DNA from: Chelatococcus caeni
GTDB taxonomy: Bacteria > Pseudomonadota > Alphaproteobacteria > Rhizobiales > Beijerinckiaceae
Length of the DNA: 64,000 bases
Direction of reading: 5' to 3'
Assembly: GCF_014196925.1 (NCBI RefSeq)
Contig: NZ_JACIEN010000003.1
Coordinates: 434,001 to 498,000 of the forward strand
In this document: positions 9,099 to 22,572 of the stretch, one piece after another
Layout: each line of letters starts with the position of its first letter
Position numbering within the stretch: position 1 is the first letter of the stretch
Notes under the pieces: generated by a model
Databases searched by the model: none
Told to the model about the DNA's origin: nothing
Seen by the model: the letters and a program-made list of their open reading frames with translations, nothing else
Position numbers and translations under genes: made by a program

Positions 9099-11063
9099 TC
9101 ATGAGCTACGTCCCGGTACGAGGTTTCCCGCCTGCGTCCGGACCGCCTCCACCTCCGCCTCGGCACCGTCGAGCGATGTTATCTGCGCCTGCAGATCGCA
9201 CAACAGCACGAGGTTGGCCTCGCTGTCGTCCTGCGCCAATGCGCGCTCGGCCGCCTTCAACTCGCTATGTAGCGAGCGGCGGCGCCTTTGCAAGATGATG
9301 GCCTGACGCAGGGCATTCTCCACATCCGACAAATCGGCGCCGGATTCAAGTACCCAGGCGTCACCGGGCCGCACCGCACGGCGGAACTGCTCGATGACGG
9401 GACCGAGCCCCGCCCGCTCCAACCGCGCGGAAATGGCAGCGCCGTCGCTCGTGCCCTCGGCCGCCGCATCGACGAGCGCAGCCCTGAGACGCGCCGCCTG
9501 CGCGTCGGAAAAGTCGAGCGTCGCAATGGCCTCGCAATGCTCCTCGAGCAGGCGCGGATGCACGAGCAGCGTCATGAGGATCAAGGCCTCGCGCGGCGAA
9601 ACCGCGGGTGCGCTGGCGGCGAACAGCGGATGACGGGCGAGCAATGGGCTCGCCTTAGGCACGGAGGCGGCGGCGGCACGCTGGCCCGCCCCGCCGCGCC
9701 AGTTGCCGGGCGCGCGGCCGTAGCCGCGCTGCCCCCCGCCGTCGCGACCGCGCCAGGTACCGCCACGGCCGCCTGCCGCTGCCGGCATCGCGCCGGCGGG
9801 CGCCATCTCGCCGAGCCGCGCCATCAAATCTGCGCGATAATGTCGCCGCAGCACCTCGTCCCGAACCTGCCCGAGCACCTCGCCGATGCGCCGCTCCAGC
9901 GCGGCCCGCCGCTCCGGCGTGTCGAGCGGCCCGGCCTCCAGTTCGCGCGCCCACAGCATGTCCGACAGGGGCCGCGCCTGCGCCAGCACCGCCTCCATCG
10001 CCGCCGGCCCGCGGCTGCGCACGAGGTCGTCCGGATCCTGCCCCTCCGGCAGGAGGGCGAAGCGCAGCGACTTGCCCGGCTGCAGGGCCGGCAGCGCCAC
10101 GTCGATGGCGCGGAAGGCGGCGCGCTGGCCGGCCTTGTCGCCGTCGAAGCACAGGATCGGCTCGTCGGCCATGCGCCACAGGAGGGCGAGCTGCTCCTCC
10201 GTCAGCGCCGTGCCGAGCGGCGCGACGGCGTGATGGATGCCCGCTGCGCTCAAGGCGATGACGTCGACATAGCCCTCGACGGCGATGACCGCGCCCCTGT
10301 CGTGCGCCGCCTTGCGGGCGTGGTGGTGGTTGTAGAGGAGCCGCCCCTTGTGGAAGAGCGGGGTCTCGGGCGAGTTGAGGTATTTCGCCGGCATGTCGGC
10401 GCTCATCGCCCGCCCGCCGAAGGCGATCACCCGCCCGCGCACGTCCGCGATGGGAAACATCACCCGGTCGCGGAAGCGGTCGTAGGGGACGGCGACGTCC
10501 TCGCCCGTCACGAGCAGCCCGGCCTCGACCATCATCTCCGACGGCACGCCCTTGGCCGCGAGGTGGTCGCGCAGCGCGAAGCGGTCGGCCGGCGCATAGC
10601 CGATGCGGAAGCGCCGCTGGATGTCGGGGCCGAGGCCGCGGCCGGCGAGATAGTCCCGCGCCTTCGCCCCCTCGCGCGCGGCGAGCGTCGCCTCGAAGAA
10701 AGACGCGGCGAGCTCGAGCACGTCGTGCAGGCTCTTGCGCTTCTCCTCCTCGGCAGCCGCCTCGCGCGAGACCTTCGGCAGCGTCACGCCCGCCTCGGCC
10801 GCGAGCCGCTCCACCGCCTCGGGGAAGGAGAGCCCGTCGACCTCCATGAGAAAGGTGAAGATGTCGCCGTGCTTGCCGGAGGAGAAGCAGTGATAGAAGC
10901 CCTTCTGGTCGTTGACGTAGAAGGACGGCGTCTTCTCGGCGTTGAAGGGCGACAGGCCCTTCCACTCGCGCCCCGCCTTGATAAGGCGCACGCGCTTGCC
11001 CACCACCGCCGTCACCGGCAGCCGCGCCCTGATCTCCTCGAGGATGGAAGGCGGAAAACGCAT
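9099..11063 (-). CDS. dnaG: DNA primase
   Basis: A 654-residue primase that makes RNA primers for replication. The order is an N-terminal CHC2-type region (residues 35-70), the RNA polymerase core, a TOPRIM domain (VIAVEGYVDVIAL, then CFDGDKAGQRAA), a Gly/Arg-rich linker, and a C-terminal DnaB-interacting domain. In the CHC2 region the usual C-x2-H-x17-C-x2-C ligands read Ser38, Asn41, Cys59 and Ser62, so zinc binding is probably lost. The linker around residues 425-465 is rich in Gly and Arg. It is upstream of rpoD. Confidence 0.96.
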   Translation of the reverse strand: MRFPPSILEEIRARLPVTAVVGKRVRLIKAGREWKGLSPFNAEKTPSFYVNDQKGFYHCFSSGKHGDIFTFLMEVDGLSFPEAVERLAAEAGVTLPKVSREAAAEEEKRKSLHDVLELAASFFEATLAAREGAKARDYLAGRGLGPDIQRRFRIGYAPADRFALRDHLAAKGVPSEMMVEAGLLVTGEDVAVPYDRFRDRVMFPIADVRGRVIAFGGRAMSADMPAKYLNSPETPLFHKGRLLYNHHHARKAAHDRGAVIAVEGYVDVIALSAAGIHHAVAPLGTALTEEQLALLWRMADEPILCFDGDKAGQRAAFRAIDVALPALQPGKSLRFALLPEGQDPDDLVRSRGPAAMEAVLAQARPLSDMLWARELEAGPLDTPERRAALERRIGEVLGQVRDEVLRRHYRADLMARLGEMAPAGAMPAAAGGRGGTWRGRDGGGQRGYGRAPGNWRGGAGQRAAAASVPKASPLLARHPLFAASAPAVSPREALILMTLLVHPRLLEEHCEAIATLDFSDAQAARLRAALVDAAAEGTSDGAAISARLERAGLGPVIEQFRRAVRPGDAWVLESGADLSDVENALRQAIILQRRRRSLHSELKAAERALAQDDSEANLVLLCDLQAQITSLDGAEAEVEAVRTQAGNLVPGRSS

Positions 11064-11242
11064 CGTCCTGCCTTTGCTCTAACGCATCCTAGCCGAAAGC
11101 GCACTGCGTGCGTGTCGCCCCGGCGCAAAGCAGTTGGCGGACGAGCTTATCAACGCAATCCACAGGCTTCTCCGAATCCGGGCCCGGGTTCAACCGGCTC
11201 GCCAGAGTATCACGCAGCGGCGCCCGCCCGGGCGGGGATCGA

Positions 11243-11271
11243 TTGACATGCCCCGTCAACCACTCGACAAT
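11243..11271 (+). promoter_or_regulatory. Candidate sigma-70 promoter giving a leaderless message
   Basis: TTGACA at 11243-11248 is followed after exactly 17 bases by GACAAT at 11266-11271. A transcription start 6-8 bases downstream would fall on or next to the ATG at 11277, which has no Shine-Dalgarno sequence. Confidence 0.45.
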
Positions 11272-11276
11272 TTGGC

Positions 11277-11501
11277 ATGGCCGAGGAACCGGACAACATC
11301 ATCCTGCGCTACCTGAGGCGCATCGACGAGAAGGTCGATGCGCTACGCGAGGACAATCGCGAGATCAAGCAGCGCCTCGGCCTTCTCGAGCAACGATACG
11401 GGCTGCTCGAGCAGCAATACGCCTCGTTGTCATCCCGCATCGACCGTATCGAGGCCCGCCTCGACCGTATCGAGAAGAGGCTCGATCTCGTCGAGGTCTG
11501 A
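11277..11501 (+). CDS. Small coiled-coil protein, unknown function
   Basis: A 74-residue, highly charged protein. From about residue 15 to the end it is a continuous heptad pattern with repeated short motifs (RLGLLEQRYGLLEQQY; RIDRIEARLDRIEKRLDLVE), predicting a long coiled coil. The N-terminus (MAEEPDNIILRYLRRIDEKVD) is of a kind seen in small uncharacterised rhizobial proteins. It has no membrane segment or signal peptide. It sits alone on the plus strand between dnaG and yqeY, both on the minus strand. There is no ribosome binding site; a promoter immediately upstream suggests leaderless translation. Confidence 0.7.
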   Translation: MAEEPDNIILRYLRRIDEKVDALREDNREIKQRLGLLEQRYGLLEQQYASLSSRIDRIEARLDRIEKRLDLVEV

Positions 11502-11505
11502 CGGC

Positions 11506-11958
11506 TCACCCCGCGAGCTTGGCCTTCACCATCGCGCTCGCCTTGGCGAAATCCATGCGCCCGGCATATTTCGCCTTCAGGGCGCCGATCACCTTGCCCA
11601 TGTCCTTGATGCCGGCGGCCCCGGTCTCGGCGATGGCCGCGTCGATCGCCGCGCCGACCTCGGCCTCGTCCATCTGCTGGGGCAGGAAGGAGGTGATGAC
11701 GGCGATCTCGCCCCGCTCCTGCTCGGCGAGTTCCGGCCGGCCGCCCTTCTCGTAGATCTCGGCCGATTCCTGGCGCTGCTTGATCATCTTCTGCAGCATG
11801 GCGAGGATCTCCTCCTCGCTCGCCTCGCCGCGGCCGGCGCCGCGGGCCTCGATGTCCTTGTCCTTGAGGGCGGCCTGGATGAGCCGCACGGTCGCGAGCC
11901 GCGGCTTGTCGCCCGCCCGCATGGCTTCCTTCATGGCCTCTGTGAAGCGTGCGCGCAT
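11506..11958 (-). CDS. GatB/YqeY-domain protein
   Basis: A 150-residue YqeY-type protein with the family patterns MKEAMRAGDKPRLATVRLIQAALKDK at the start, QKMIKQRQESAEIYEKGGR in the middle, and a C-terminal helical domain ending FAKASAMVKAKL. YqeY resembles the tail domain of the tRNA amidotransferase GatB subunit; its role is not established. In alphaproteobacteria it commonly lies just upstream of dnaG, as here. The start at 11958 was chosen by family length; a longer in-frame reading crosses the carA promoter region. Confidence 0.9.
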   Translation of the reverse strand: MRARFTEAMKEAMRAGDKPRLATVRLIQAALKDKDIEARGAGRGEASEEEILAMLQKMIKQRQESAEIYEKGGRPELAEQERGEIAVITSFLPQQMDEAEVGAAIDAAIAETGAAGIKDMGKVIGALKAKYAGRMDFAKASAMVKAKLAG

Positions 11959-12118
11959 GACGATCCTCTCGTTGTTATGGCTTCCATCACGACAAGTACA
12001 TTGACGCCGGCGCCCGCGCTTCTTAGGTTCCGCCGCCAGTGGCGCGGACGGCCGCAAGCGGCCGGCCCGGTTTTTCATGGCCGGACGTGATGGCGTCGGC
12101 CGAGGGCTTAAACTGATC

Positions 12119-13333
12119 ATGGCGATGCTGCAAGACGACGCAATGGCGGGCGGTTGGCAAGAGCCGCGCGCAACCGCTGTCCTCGTCCTGGCGGACGGCA
12201 CCGTGCTCGAAGGCTTCGGCCTCGGCGCAACCGGCGAATCGACCGGCGAGGTCTGCTTCAACACGGCGATGACGGGCTACGAGGAAATCCTCACGGACCC
12301 CTCCTACGCCGGGCAGATCATCACCTTCACCTTTCCCCACATCGGCAATGTCGGCGTCAACGACGAGGACATCGAGACGGTCAACATGGCCGCCTCGGCC
12401 GAGGTGCGCGGCATCATCGTCCACGCCGACGTGACGGAGCCCTCGAACTGGCGCGCGACGCGCCATCTCGACGCCTGGCTCAAGGCCCGCGGCATCGTCG
12501 GCCTCTCCGGCATCGACACCCGTGCGCTCACCGCCCTCATCCGCGAGAAGGGCATGCCCAATGCCGTCATCGCGCATGATCCCGCCGGCAATTTCGACAT
12601 CGAGCGCCTGAAGAAGCTCGCCGCCGAGGTGCCGTCGATGGACGGGCTCGACCTCGTGCCTCTCGTCGGCACCACCCAGCGCTACGAATGGGACGAGACG
12701 ACCTGGGTGCTCGGCGAGGGCTATGGCCGGCGCGAAGGAGAGGCCAGGCACCACGTCGTCGCGGTGGACTACGGCGTCAAGCGCAACATCCTGCGCCTCC
12801 TCGCCGCCCGCGGCTGCAAGGTCACCGTGGTGCCGGCGACGGCGACCGCCGAGGACGTCCTCGCCCTCTCTCCCGACGGCGTCTTCCTCTCCAACGGCCC
12901 GGGCGACCCCGCCGCCACCGGTGAATATGCCGTGCCGCTGATCCGCTCGCTGCTCGACCGGAAGGTGCCGACCTTCGGCATCTGCCTCGGCCACCAGATG
13001 CTCGGCCTCGCCGTGGGTGCGAAGACGGCCAAGATGCACCAGGGCCACCACGGCGCGAACCATCCGGTCAAGGACTACACGACCGGCAAGGTCGAGATCG
13101 TGTCCATGAACCATGGCTTCGCCATCGACCGCGACAGCCTGCCGGAGAACGCCGAGGAGACGCATGTCTCGCTCTTCGACGGCTCCAATTGCGGCATCGC
13201 GCTGAAGGACCGCCCCGCCTTCTCGGTGCAGCACCACCCGGAAGCCTCCCCCGGCCCGCAGGACAGCCATTACCTCTTCGACCGCTTCGTCGAGATGATG
13301 GACAGGCACAAGCCCGGCACCGAGCGGGCCTGA
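12119..13333 (+). CDS. carA: Carbamoyl-phosphate synthase small (glutaminase) subunit
   Basis: 404 residues. The N-terminal half has the CarA fold (GEVCFNTAMTGYEEILTDPSY). The C-terminal half is a class I glutamine amidotransferase with nucleophile Cys at about residue 289 (FGICLGHQ) and the His/Glu pair in QHHPEASPGP. It releases ammonia from glutamine and channels it to CarB for carbamoyl phosphate, the precursor of arginine and pyrimidines. Several ATG codons are possible; 12119 (MAMLQDD) is a compromise, with 12077 and 12143 as alternatives. It is separated from carB by a 378-bp gap. Confidence 0.95.
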   Translation: MAMLQDDAMAGGWQEPRATAVLVLADGTVLEGFGLGATGESTGEVCFNTAMTGYEEILTDPSYAGQIITFTFPHIGNVGVNDEDIETVNMAASAEVRGIIVHADVTEPSNWRATRHLDAWLKARGIVGLSGIDTRALTALIREKGMPNAVIAHDPAGNFDIERLKKLAAEVPSMDGLDLVPLVGTTQRYEWDETTWVLGEGYGRREGEARHHVVAVDYGVKRNILRLLAARGCKVTVVPATATAEDVLALSPDGVFLSNGPGDPAATGEYAVPLIRSLLDRKVPTFGICLGHQMLGLAVGAKTAKMHQGHHGANHPVKDYTTGKVEIVSMNHGFAIDRDSLPENAEETHVSLFDGSNCGIALKDRPAFSVQHHPEASPGPQDSHYLFDRFVEMMDRHKPGTERA

Positions 13334-13711
13334 GGGCCCCGGCGCCCGGCGCGCCCCCGGCGAACGGATTATTGCCGCACCCGCTGCGATCCGGGAGCCT
13401 CGTCGGCCGCACACCCTGCGCGCCGGCTAGTCCCGGTCGCGATCAGGGGCCCGCGGCGCCTGCGGCAACGCCCGCTGCGCCGGCCATGTGAGCGCGCGGC
13501 ACGGGCGCACCCATGCGCAGGGCGCACAACCCTTTCCACGTCGACGATTCTCGTCTAAGAGGGCCGGAACGTGGACGGAGCAAGCTCCCCGCCACGCACA
13601 CACGGGGACGCGCTCCGGCTCTCATGGAAGGCCGATGGCGCGGCCTTTTTTTATGTGCCCGGCCGGTCCTGCCGGGCGCCCCAGGTCACGACGAAGACGC
13701 GAGCGACACGC
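13334..13711 (+). other. carA-carB intergenic region with hairpins
   Basis: No convincing gene is seen. The final part holds a terminator-like hairpin (13628-13652) and a second 7-bp hairpin (13657-13677) about 35-60 bases before the carB start. The long spacing means carB probably has its own transcription start here or is controlled by partial termination. Confidence 0.5.
13628..13652 (+). terminator. Terminator or attenuator in front of carB
   Basis: AAGGCC and GGCCTT (13628-13633 and 13642-13647) form a stem around an 8-base loop, followed directly by a run of T. It ends about 60 bases before the carB ATG and is followed by a second hairpin GCCCGGC/GCCGGGC (13657-13663 and 13671-13677). 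It could end carA transcription or attenuate carB. Confidence 0.6.
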
Positions 13712-17038
<3,327 letters not shown>

Positions 17039-17133
17039 GCGAGACGCAGGCCGCAACACGTCGAGTTTCATCACGCGTCACGGGGTACGATTGCGGCCCC
17101 GGACGGCATCTTTGTTGTGAGAGAACGTACGCG

Positions 17134-17607
17134 ATGGAAAAGATCCCGATGACCGCCTCAGGCTATGCGGCCCTCGAAGCGGAGCTCAAGCGCCGCCAGC
17201 AGGAGGAGCGTCCGCGCATCATCCAGGCGATCGCCGAGGCGCGTGCGCTCGGCGACCTCTCGGAGAACGCGGAATATCACGCCGCCAAGGAAGCGCAGAG
17301 CCTCAACGAGGGCCGCATCCAGGAGCTCGAGAGCCTCCTGTCGCGCGCCGACGTCATCGACCTCAGCAAGCTCAATGGCCACACCGTAAAGTTCGGCGCC
17401 ACCGTGACCCTCGTCGACGAGGACACGGAGGAGGAGAAGGTCTACCAGATCGTCGGCGAGCCCGAGGCGGACGTCCATTCCGGCCGCGTCTCCGTCACCT
17501 CCCCGGTTGCCCGCGCCCTCATCGGCAAGTCCATCGGCGACAGCGTCGAGGTGGTGACCCCCGGCGGCGGCAAGTCATACGAGATCATCAACGTCCGCTT
17601 CGGCTGA
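17134..17607 (+). CDS. greA: Transcription elongation factor GreA
   Basis: 157 residues, the normal GreA length. The N-terminal antiparallel coiled coil carries the tip motif [14 protein letters not shown] with the acidic residues that coordinate catalytic magnesium in the polymerase secondary channel. The C-terminal globular domain has [15 protein letters not shown]. GreA rescues backtracked RNA polymerase by stimulating transcript cleavage. The start follows GAGAGAACG. A lipoprotein gene follows after 20 bases, probably co-transcribed. Confidence 0.96.
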   Translation: MEKIPMTASGYAALEAELKRRQQEERPRIIQAIAEARALGDLSENAEYHAAKEAQSLNEGRIQELESLLSRADVIDLSKLNGHTVKFGATVTLVDEDTEEEKVYQIVGEPEADVHSGRVSVTSPVARALIGKSIGDSVEVVTPGGGKSYEIINVRFG

Positions 17608-17627
17608 TCCGGATTCGGAGGCCTTCC

Positions 17628-18182
17628 ATGGCAACGGTGTCGCGTCGTCACCTCCTCGGCATGGCCGCGCTCGCCGGCACGCTGGCGCTCGGCGCCTGCG
17701 TCACGCCGGGGACGACGCCGCTGCCGGCGGGCGAGGCCGAGGCGCTGCGCCTCTCGGCCATCTCGGTCGACATCTCGGCCCTCGTCGCGCAAGGCCAGGG
17801 CCCCTTCGCGACGCTCGTCGGCGACAGCCTGTCGGAGGCGCTCGCGAGCGCCTTCGCCGGCCGGCTCGCTCCGCGCGACCGCACGGCGCCGCGTCTCGTC
17901 GTGCGCCTCAAGAGCCTCACCTTGTCGGCCTGGTCGGGCGGCACCTCCATCCGCATCAACGGCACGGATTTCGCGGAGGGCGGCTCCGACAGCGACTATC
18001 TCGACGGCGAGGCGCTCATCGTCGGCCGCCGCGGCGAGATCGAGGCGCGCTACCCGATCCTCTTCGCCCTGCCGTCGAGCTATTCCGGCCCGTGGTATCT
18101 CGCCGACAACGAACAGCGCCGCGCCGCCACCATCGCCCAGCTCTATGCCGACTGGGTCAAGCGCAAGATCGTCGGACGGTAG
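17628..18182 (+). CDS. Uncharacterised lipoprotein
   Basis: A 184-residue exported protein. The N-terminus has two arginines (RR at 6-7), a hydrophobic stretch, and a lipobox LGAC at about residues 21-24, so the mature protein should be lipid-anchored. The remainder has no motif I can assign; it has alternating beta-like segments (APRLVVRLKSLTLSAW) and the sequence GGSDSDYLDGEALIVGRRGE. Its closeness to greA suggests co-transcription but gives no functional clue. Confidence 0.75.
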   Translation: MATVSRRHLLGMAALAGTLALGACVTPGTTPLPAGEAEALRLSAISVDISALVAQGQGPFATLVGDSLSEALASAFAGRLAPRDRTAPRLVVRLKSLTLSAWSGGTSIRINGTDFAEGGSDSDYLDGEALIVGRRGEIEARYPILFALPSSYSGPWYLADNEQRRAATIAQLYADWVKRKIVGR

Positions 18183-18628
18183 CCCCGCGCACCTGTTTGG
18201 CCTACGCAACGACATCGCATCGGTCGAGCCGATCAGACGGCGCCCACAGCGCCGGTCCGACATCCCCCGCCGTCTTGGCCGGGCTTGTCCCGGCTGTCCG
18301 ATCGACGTCCTCGCCTGGCTTCAAGACATTGATTGAACGTGGGAAACGGTTGCCGTGAGCGGTCTGGACATTGACCGAATGCATGGCGTGACAAGACCAT
18401 CCAGCCCCCTCAGCCGTCATGCCCGCGCTTGTCGAGGGCATCCACGCCGTGATGCTGGCGCGAGGTCGAAGAGCGTGGATGGCCGAGACAAGCCCGGCCA
18501 TGACGCCTGCACGCCGTTCTCGGCCGTCAATGCCCGCGACAAGCGTGGGCACGGCGGCGGTGAGAATCGGGCCAGCGGTCCCGACGCGACCGGCTGATAA
18601 CCCAAACGCCCGGCCAGCCGGTCCGCCC
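18183..18628. repeat. Intergenic region with degenerate palindromic repeat copies
   Basis: No gene is supported. An imperfect palindrome of about 89 bases lies at 18416-18504: its left arm starts GTCATGCCCGCGCTTGTC and its right arm, reverse-complemented, starts GTCATGGCCGGGCTTGTC. Further half-copies occur near 18270-18308 (GGCCGGGCTTGTCCCGGCTG) and 18527-18550. A related copy is at 30340-30372. Short open frames here starting MPALVEGIHA are translations of the repeat. Confidence 0.7.
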
Positions 18629-19111
18629 CTACCCCGCTCCCGATCCGTCCGCCATCGGCACGATCGGCTCGTCCTTGACGAGGTCGAGCGTCAGCGCCGT
18701 GCGCACGTTGCGCACGTTCGGCATCGCCGTCAGCTCCAGCACGAAGGACTGGAAGGAGCGCAGGTCCGGCGCCACGCATTTGAGGAGGAAGTCCGTCTCG
18801 CCCGACAGGGTCCAGCATTCGCGCACCAGCGGCATCTGGCGGATGCGCGCGGCGAAGGCCTCGAGGTCCGCCTCGGCCTGGCTCGCGAGATTGACCATGG
18901 CGAAGCAGGTGACATCATAGCCCAGGCGCCGCTGGTCGAGGATCGCCCGGTAGCCCCGGATGATGCCGGCTTCCTCGAGCGCCCGCACGCGGCGCAGGCA
19001 GGGAGGCGCGGAAAGTCCGGCGCGGCGCGCCAGCTCCACATTGGTGATGCGGCCGTCTGCCTGGAGTTCCTTCAGGATCTTCCAGTCCGTCGCGTCGAGT
19101 TCCACGCGCAA
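18629..19111 (-). CDS. Lrp/AsnC-family transcriptional regulator
   Basis: A 160-residue Lrp-type regulator. The N-terminal helix-turn-helix (LDATDWKILKELQADGRITNVELARRAGLS, then CLRRVRALEEAGIIRGY) is followed by the RAM ligand-binding domain with GETDFLLKCVAPDLRSFQSFV. Family members are octameric or higher regulators that respond to amino acids. It is divergent from the ELM1-like/trxB/lsrB genes. An lrp gene in this position is conserved in rhizobia to my knowledge. Confidence 0.92.
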   Translation of the reverse strand: MRVELDATDWKILKELQADGRITNVELARRAGLSAPPCLRRVRALEEAGIIRGYRAILDQRRLGYDVTCFAMVNLASQAEADLEAFAARIRQMPLVRECWTLSGETDFLLKCVAPDLRSFQSFVLELTAMPNVRNVRTALTLDLVKDEPIVPMADGSGAG

Positions 19112-19225
19112 GCGCGATTATCCTTCTCGCAGGTGCCGGACGATTGCGTCATGCGACGAGGCACGGGCACGGTGGTCGCCTGATTTAGTATGATTCGGGC
19201 GCCGAGTTCGCAAGAGAGTCTCACG

Positions 19226-21219
<1,994 letters not shown>

Positions 21220-21239
21220 ATCAACGAGGAAACGCGACG

Positions 21240-22184
21240 GTGGCCCCCCCGGGCGCTGCCGGCACAACAGGCGGAAGGCCAGCGGGGGCGGCCGTGGATT
21301 GGGACAAGATCAGGATTTTCTACACTGTCGCCGAGGCAGGCAGCTTCACGCGTGCCGGCGATGATCTCGGACTCAGCCAGTCGGCCGTCAGCCGGCAGGT
21401 GAGCGCGCTCGAGCGCGAGTTGAAGGCCCCGCTCTTCCACCGCCATGCCCGGGGCCTCATCCTGACCGAGCAGGGCGAGCTGCTCTTCCGCGCCGCGCGC
21501 GACATGACCATGCGGCTCGACGCGACGCGCGCGCGCCTCGCCGAGTCGCGCGAGCGCCCGTCGGGCACCCTGCGCGTGACGACGACGCTCGGCCTCGGCA
21601 CCAACTGGCTGACGCCGCGCATCGGCGAGTTCCTCGACCATTACCCCGAGGTGCGGGTGGAACTCATCCTGTCGGACGAGGAGCTCGACCTGTCCATGCG
21701 TCAGGCCGACGTCGCCATCCGCCTGCGCCAGCCGGTGCAAGGCGACCTCATCCAGCGCCGCCTGTTCACGGTGCACTTCCACGTCTATGCGTCCACCGAA
21801 TATCTCAAGCGCTTCGGACAGCCGGAGAAGCTGGTGGACCTGGACAACCACCGCATCTTGTCCTTCGGCGGCTCGATGCCGCATTACCTGTTGGCGGTGC
21901 ACTGGCTTGCGACGGCGGGCCGCGATCCCAAGGATCCGCGCCCCTACCATCTCGTCGTCAACAATATCACGGCGTTGAAGAAGGCCGTCGAGCGCGGCGC
22001 GGGCATCGCGGTGCTGCCCGATTACATCGTCGAGCCGGGGCTCGGTCTGGTGCAGATCCTGACCGATGTGGAAATGCCCTCGCTGGAGAGCTATCTCGTC
22101 TATCCGGAAGAGATGAAGAACGTTGCGCGGGTGCAGGTCTTCCGCGACTTCCTGATCAGCAAGGCCCAGCGCTGGACCTACTGA
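21240..22184 (+). CDS. lsrB: LysR-family regulator, LsrB/VtlR type
   Basis: A 314-residue LysR regulator if begun at the GTG at 21240, which follows GAGGA by 9 bases; a GTG at 21291 would give 297 residues beginning VDWDKIRIF. The helix-turn-helix (AGSFTRAGDDLGLSQSAVSR, then LFHRHARGLILTEQG) is intact. The DWDK-RIF opening, trxB just upstream and two AbcR small RNAs just downstream match LsrB of Sinorhizobium and VtlR of Brucella/Agrobacterium, which control abcR and host-interaction or redox genes. It probably acts on the promoters at 22263-22566. Confidence 0.88.
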   Translation: MAPPGAAGTTGGRPAGAAVDWDKIRIFYTVAEAGSFTRAGDDLGLSQSAVSRQVSALERELKAPLFHRHARGLILTEQGELLFRAARDMTMRLDATRARLAESRERPSGTLRVTTTLGLGTNWLTPRIGEFLDHYPEVRVELILSDEELDLSMRQADVAIRLRQPVQGDLIQRRLFTVHFHVYASTEYLKRFGQPEKLVDLDNHRILSFGGSMPHYLLAVHWLATAGRDPKDPRPYHLVVNNITALKKAVERGAGIAVLPDYIVEPGLGLVQILTDVEMPSLESYLVYPEEMKNVARVQVFRDFLISKAQRWTY

Positions 22185-22262
22185 GCTGCTGAATCGGTGC
22201 GGGATATATTCAGCTTTTTAAAGCGGAATTATGACATATGACCTGCATAAACATGCGGCACC

Positions 22263-22318
22263 TGCATAGCTGACATGCCCCATGTTGCATTGCAAAAAGG
22301 CAGGAAAAGGCCGATATC
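22263..22318 (+). promoter_or_regulatory. Promoter and LysR-type site of first AbcR RNA
   Basis: TGCATAGCTGACATG at 22263-22277 contains a T-N11-A (T22263, A22275) with the dyad CAT-N7-ATG. TTGCAA at 22290-22295 and GATATC at 22313-22318 are 17 bases apart. A further perfect palindrome, TTGCA-T-TGCAA, covers the -35 (22285-22295). The T-N11-A motif recurs at the same distance from the -10 of the second copy, supporting activation by the adjacent LysR protein. Confidence 0.6.
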
Positions 22319-22324
22319 AATCGT

Positions 22325-22454
22325 GGCTGAAGGCGATGGGCTCCGCACCTCCTCCCGGCGTAGAGCTCATTTCGGCCGTTCCCCTCTGGAAGTGTTCCGA
22401 CTTCGGTCGGACATGACTTAGGCCGGGTTCCCTCAGGAACCCGGCCTTTTTTCT
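22325..22454 (+). ncRNA. abcR: AbcR-family trans-acting small RNA, copy 1
   Basis: A transcript of about 130 bases is predicted from the -10 at 22313-22318 to the T-run. It contains two C/U-rich anti-Shine-Dalgarno segments (CACCTCCTCCC near 22346 and GTTCCCCTC near 22378), a TTCG-capped hairpin (TGTTCCGAC with GTCGGACA), and a terminator hairpin. Two tandem RNAs of this form next to the LsrB/VtlR gene are the hallmark of the AbcR (alpha-r15) family, Hfq-dependent repressors of many ABC-transporter mRNAs. Ends are estimated. Which copy matches AbcR1 or AbcR2 of other species is not decidable here. Confidence 0.85.
22421..22454 (+). terminator. Terminator of AbcR copy 1
   Basis: An 11-bp perfect stem GGCCGGGTTCC/GGAACCCGGCC (22421-22431 and 22436-22446) with loop CTCA is followed by TTTTTTCTT. 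Confidence 0.95.
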
Positions 22455-22510
22455 TGGCACTTGCGGCCGGCGCCTCGCGCGCCACGCCGCTGCGCGATGC
22501 CGACGCTGGA

Positions 22511-22566
22511 TGCATGGCTGACATGTCCCCGGCTGCGTTGCGGAAGCGCTGGCGAAGGCCCATATC
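22511..22566 (+). promoter_or_regulatory. Promoter and LysR-type site of second AbcR RNA
   Basis: TGCATGGCTGACATG at 22511-22525 repeats the T-N11-A/CAT-N7-ATG motif of copy 1. TTGCGG (22538-22543) and CATATC (22561-22566) are 17 bases apart. The ATG arm ends 36 bases before the -10 in both copies. The surrounding sequence has otherwise diverged from copy 1. Confidence 0.6.
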
Positions 22567-22572
22567 ACTCGT

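Noticed and set aside
18419-19183. Frame beginning MPALVEGIHA and its inverted relative at 30168-30464
   Set aside because: These are translations of the dispersed palindromic repeat and of antisense sequence; no domain is present.
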